A stretch of 64,000 nt of DNA from Pandoraea capi (GTDB taxonomy: Bacteria > Pseudomonadota > Gammaproteobacteria > Burkholderiales > Burkholderiaceae): contig NZ_CABPRV010000001.1 of assembly GCF_902459735.1 (NCBI RefSeq), positions 1 to 64,000 of the forward strand. Direction: 5' to 3'. Positions 62,938 to 64,000 of this stretch are shown one piece after another; the stretch's first letter is position 1; the number at the start of each line of letters is the position of its first letter. The notes beneath the pieces are model-generated. The model searched no databases. It had not been told where the DNA came from and saw nothing but the letters and a program-made list of their open reading frames with translations. The position numbers and the translations under genes were made by a program.

Positions 62938-63668
62938 TGACAACCTCCGGCAAACTCTTCGGCATCGGTGTCGGCCCGGGCGACCCCGAGTTGCTCACGC
63001 TCAAAGGCTTGCGTCTGCTGCAAGCCGCCCCGGTCGTCGCGTACTTCGTGGCGAAGGGCAAGAAAGGCAACGCCTTCGGCATCATCGAAGGCCATTTGCT
63101 CGACTCGCAGACGCGCATGCCGCTCGTCTATCCGGTCACGACCGAAGCGCTCGAACCGCCGCTGTCGTACGAGACGATCATCGCGGACTTCTACGACACG
63201 GCCGCCGCACTGATCGGCGAGCATCTTGAAGCGGGACGCGACGTCGCCGTGGTCTGTGAAGGCGATCCGTTCTTCTACGGCTCCTACATGTATCTGCACG
63301 ACCGGCTGGCCGGACGGTTCGACGTCGACGTGGTCCCGGGCGTGTGCTCGATGCTTGGCGGGGCCGCCGTGCTGGGCACGCCGCTCGTCTATCGCAATCA
63401 GAGCCTGTCGGTGCTCTCGGGCGTGATGCCCGAAGATGAACTGCGCCGCAAGCTCGCCGACACGGACGCCGCCGTCATCATGAAGCTCGGGCGCAACTTC
63501 GATAAGGTGCGGCGTGTGCTCGACGAGCTAGGACTCGCCAGCCGTGCGCTCTACGTCGAGCGGGCGACGATGGCGAACCAGCGCATCGTGCCGCTGGCGG
63601 ACGTGGACCCGAGCGCGTCGCCGTACTTCTCGCTGCTCGTCGTGCCGGGGCAGAAATGGCAGGGATGA
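62937..63668 (+). CDS. cobI: Precorrin-2 C20-methyltransferase CobI
   Basis: 243 residues: [89 protein letters not shown] (in pieces). Adds the C20 methyl to precorrin-2. Starts at ATG sharing one base with the cobH stop. Confidence 0.95.
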   Translation: MTTSGKLFGIGVGPGDPELLTLKGLRLLQAAPVVAYFVAKGKKGNAFGIIEGHLLDSQTRMPLVYPVTTEALEPPLSYETIIADFYDTAAALIGEHLEAGRDVAVVCEGDPFFYGSYMYLHDRLAGRFDVDVVPGVCSMLGGAAVLGTPLVYRNQSLSVLSGVMPEDELRRKLADTDAAVIMKLGRNFDKVRRVLDELGLASRALYVERATMANQRIVPLADVDPSASPYFSLLVVPGQKWQG

Positions 63669-64000
63669 ACCGCTCGACTACGAGTCAGGCCATCGCGCCG
63701 GCACCGGCCATCGTCGTGCTCGGACGCAGCGCGCTCGACACCGCGCGACGTCTTCAGGCGGGCCTGGCGGGCGCGACCGTGCACGGTCTCGAAGCCCGCG
63801 TCGGGCACGACGCGGACGTGAGCTTCACGCAACTCGGCGAACATCTTCAGGCGCTGTATGCCGACGGCACGCCGATCGTCGCCCTGTGCGCGGCCGGTAT
63901 CGTCATCCGTTGTGTCGCCCCGATGTTGAGCAACAAGGGAACGGAGCCGCCGGTGCTGGCCGTCGCCGAAGACGGCAGCGCCGTGGTGCCGCTGCTCGGC
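63665..64000 (+). CDS. CbiG-type domain, probably the N-terminus of a CbiG-CobJ protein (partial)
   Basis: Open to the end of the window (112 codons). It starts with an ATG overlapping the cobI stop (ATGA). The visible part ([65 protein letters not shown] with [25 protein letters not shown]) matches the N-terminus of CbiG. In related organisms this domain is fused to the precorrin-3B C17-methyltransferase CobJ, which is the one early methyltransferase missing from the window, so a CbiG-CobJ fusion is likely. Truncated by the window edge. Confidence 0.8.
   Translation, partial: MNRSTTSQAIAPAPAIVVLGRSALDTARRLQAGLAGATVHGLEARVGHDADVSFTQLGEHLQALYADGTPIVALCAAGIVIRCVAPMLSNKGTEPPVLAVAEDGSAVVPLLG

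Overview
This window is GC-rich, densely coded bacterial DNA. The gene families and their combinations (aerobic cobalamin genes, NasT/NasS-controlled nitrate assimilation, a DUF4148 protein, many LysR/AraC/MarR regulators paired with transporters, FUSC-DUF1656-HlyD-NodT and MFP-RND-OMP efflux operons) fit a beta-proteobacterium of the Burkholderiaceae. Pandoraea or a close relative is my best guess; that is inference, since there is no rRNA in the window. I see no prophage, insertion sequence, CRISPR array or replication origin. Apart from one AT-rich intergenic island the sequence looks like ordinary chromosome, with one tRNA gene (initiator tRNA-Met).

Layout. 1-9 kb: a stress kinase (srkA), a YdjM-like membrane hydrolase, an outer-membrane barrel protein, initiator tRNA, a cupin with an AraC regulator, an isochorismatase-fold protein without its catalytic residues, a MarR-GNAT fusion with two clear operators, a phospholipase-D remnant coupled to a MocR regulator, and a thioesterase. 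9-17 kb: a 5.7-kb autotransporter gene built from eight IPT/TIG and several Ig-like repeats, divergent across an AT-rich 640-bp region from three tandem tail-collar (MdpB-like) genes. 17-19 kb: small genes (an unknown Cys-containing protein, PhnA/YjdM, a GFA enzyme, a small membrane protein). 19-28 kb: assimilatory nitrate/nitrite reduction (nirB, nirD, nasA, siroheme methyltransferase cobA) plus nasT and nasS. The nirB leader carries a hairpin and an intrinsic terminator, as expected for NasT antitermination. 28-36 kb: an acyl-CoA dehydrogenase/DHA2 exporter pair divergent from a marR-FUSC-DUF1656-HlyD-NodT efflux operon. 36-41 kb: a DUF4148 protein, a LuxR solo with an intact acyl-homoserine-lactone pocket, LysR/MFS pairs and a nitroreductase. 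41-49 kb: a tripartite RND pump with a divergent LysR, and an ankyrin protein. 49-53 kb: YaiI, a 5'-truncated FAD monooxygenase next to a pentanucleotide repeat, and an MFS symporter. 52.7-57 kb: an AraC regulator and a translationally coupled RidA-like / adenylosuccinate-synthetase-like / NimA-like flavoprotein operon, with a divergent alpha/beta hydrolase. 57-64 kb: an aerobic cobalamin cluster in two divergent arms (cobL-K-M-F on minus; cobG-H-I and the start of a cbiG-type gene on plus, cut by the window end).

The most original candidate is the RidA-PurA paralogue-NimA operon at 52.7-55.2 kb. Its PurA-like protein keeps the GTP- and aspartate-handling motifs, but the Arg that contacts IMP from the partner subunit is replaced and there is an insertion of about 35 residues, which suggests ligation of aspartate or a similar amine to something other than IMP. 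Second is the trio of tail-collar genes sharing an AT-rich promoter region with a giant autotransporter, outside any phage.
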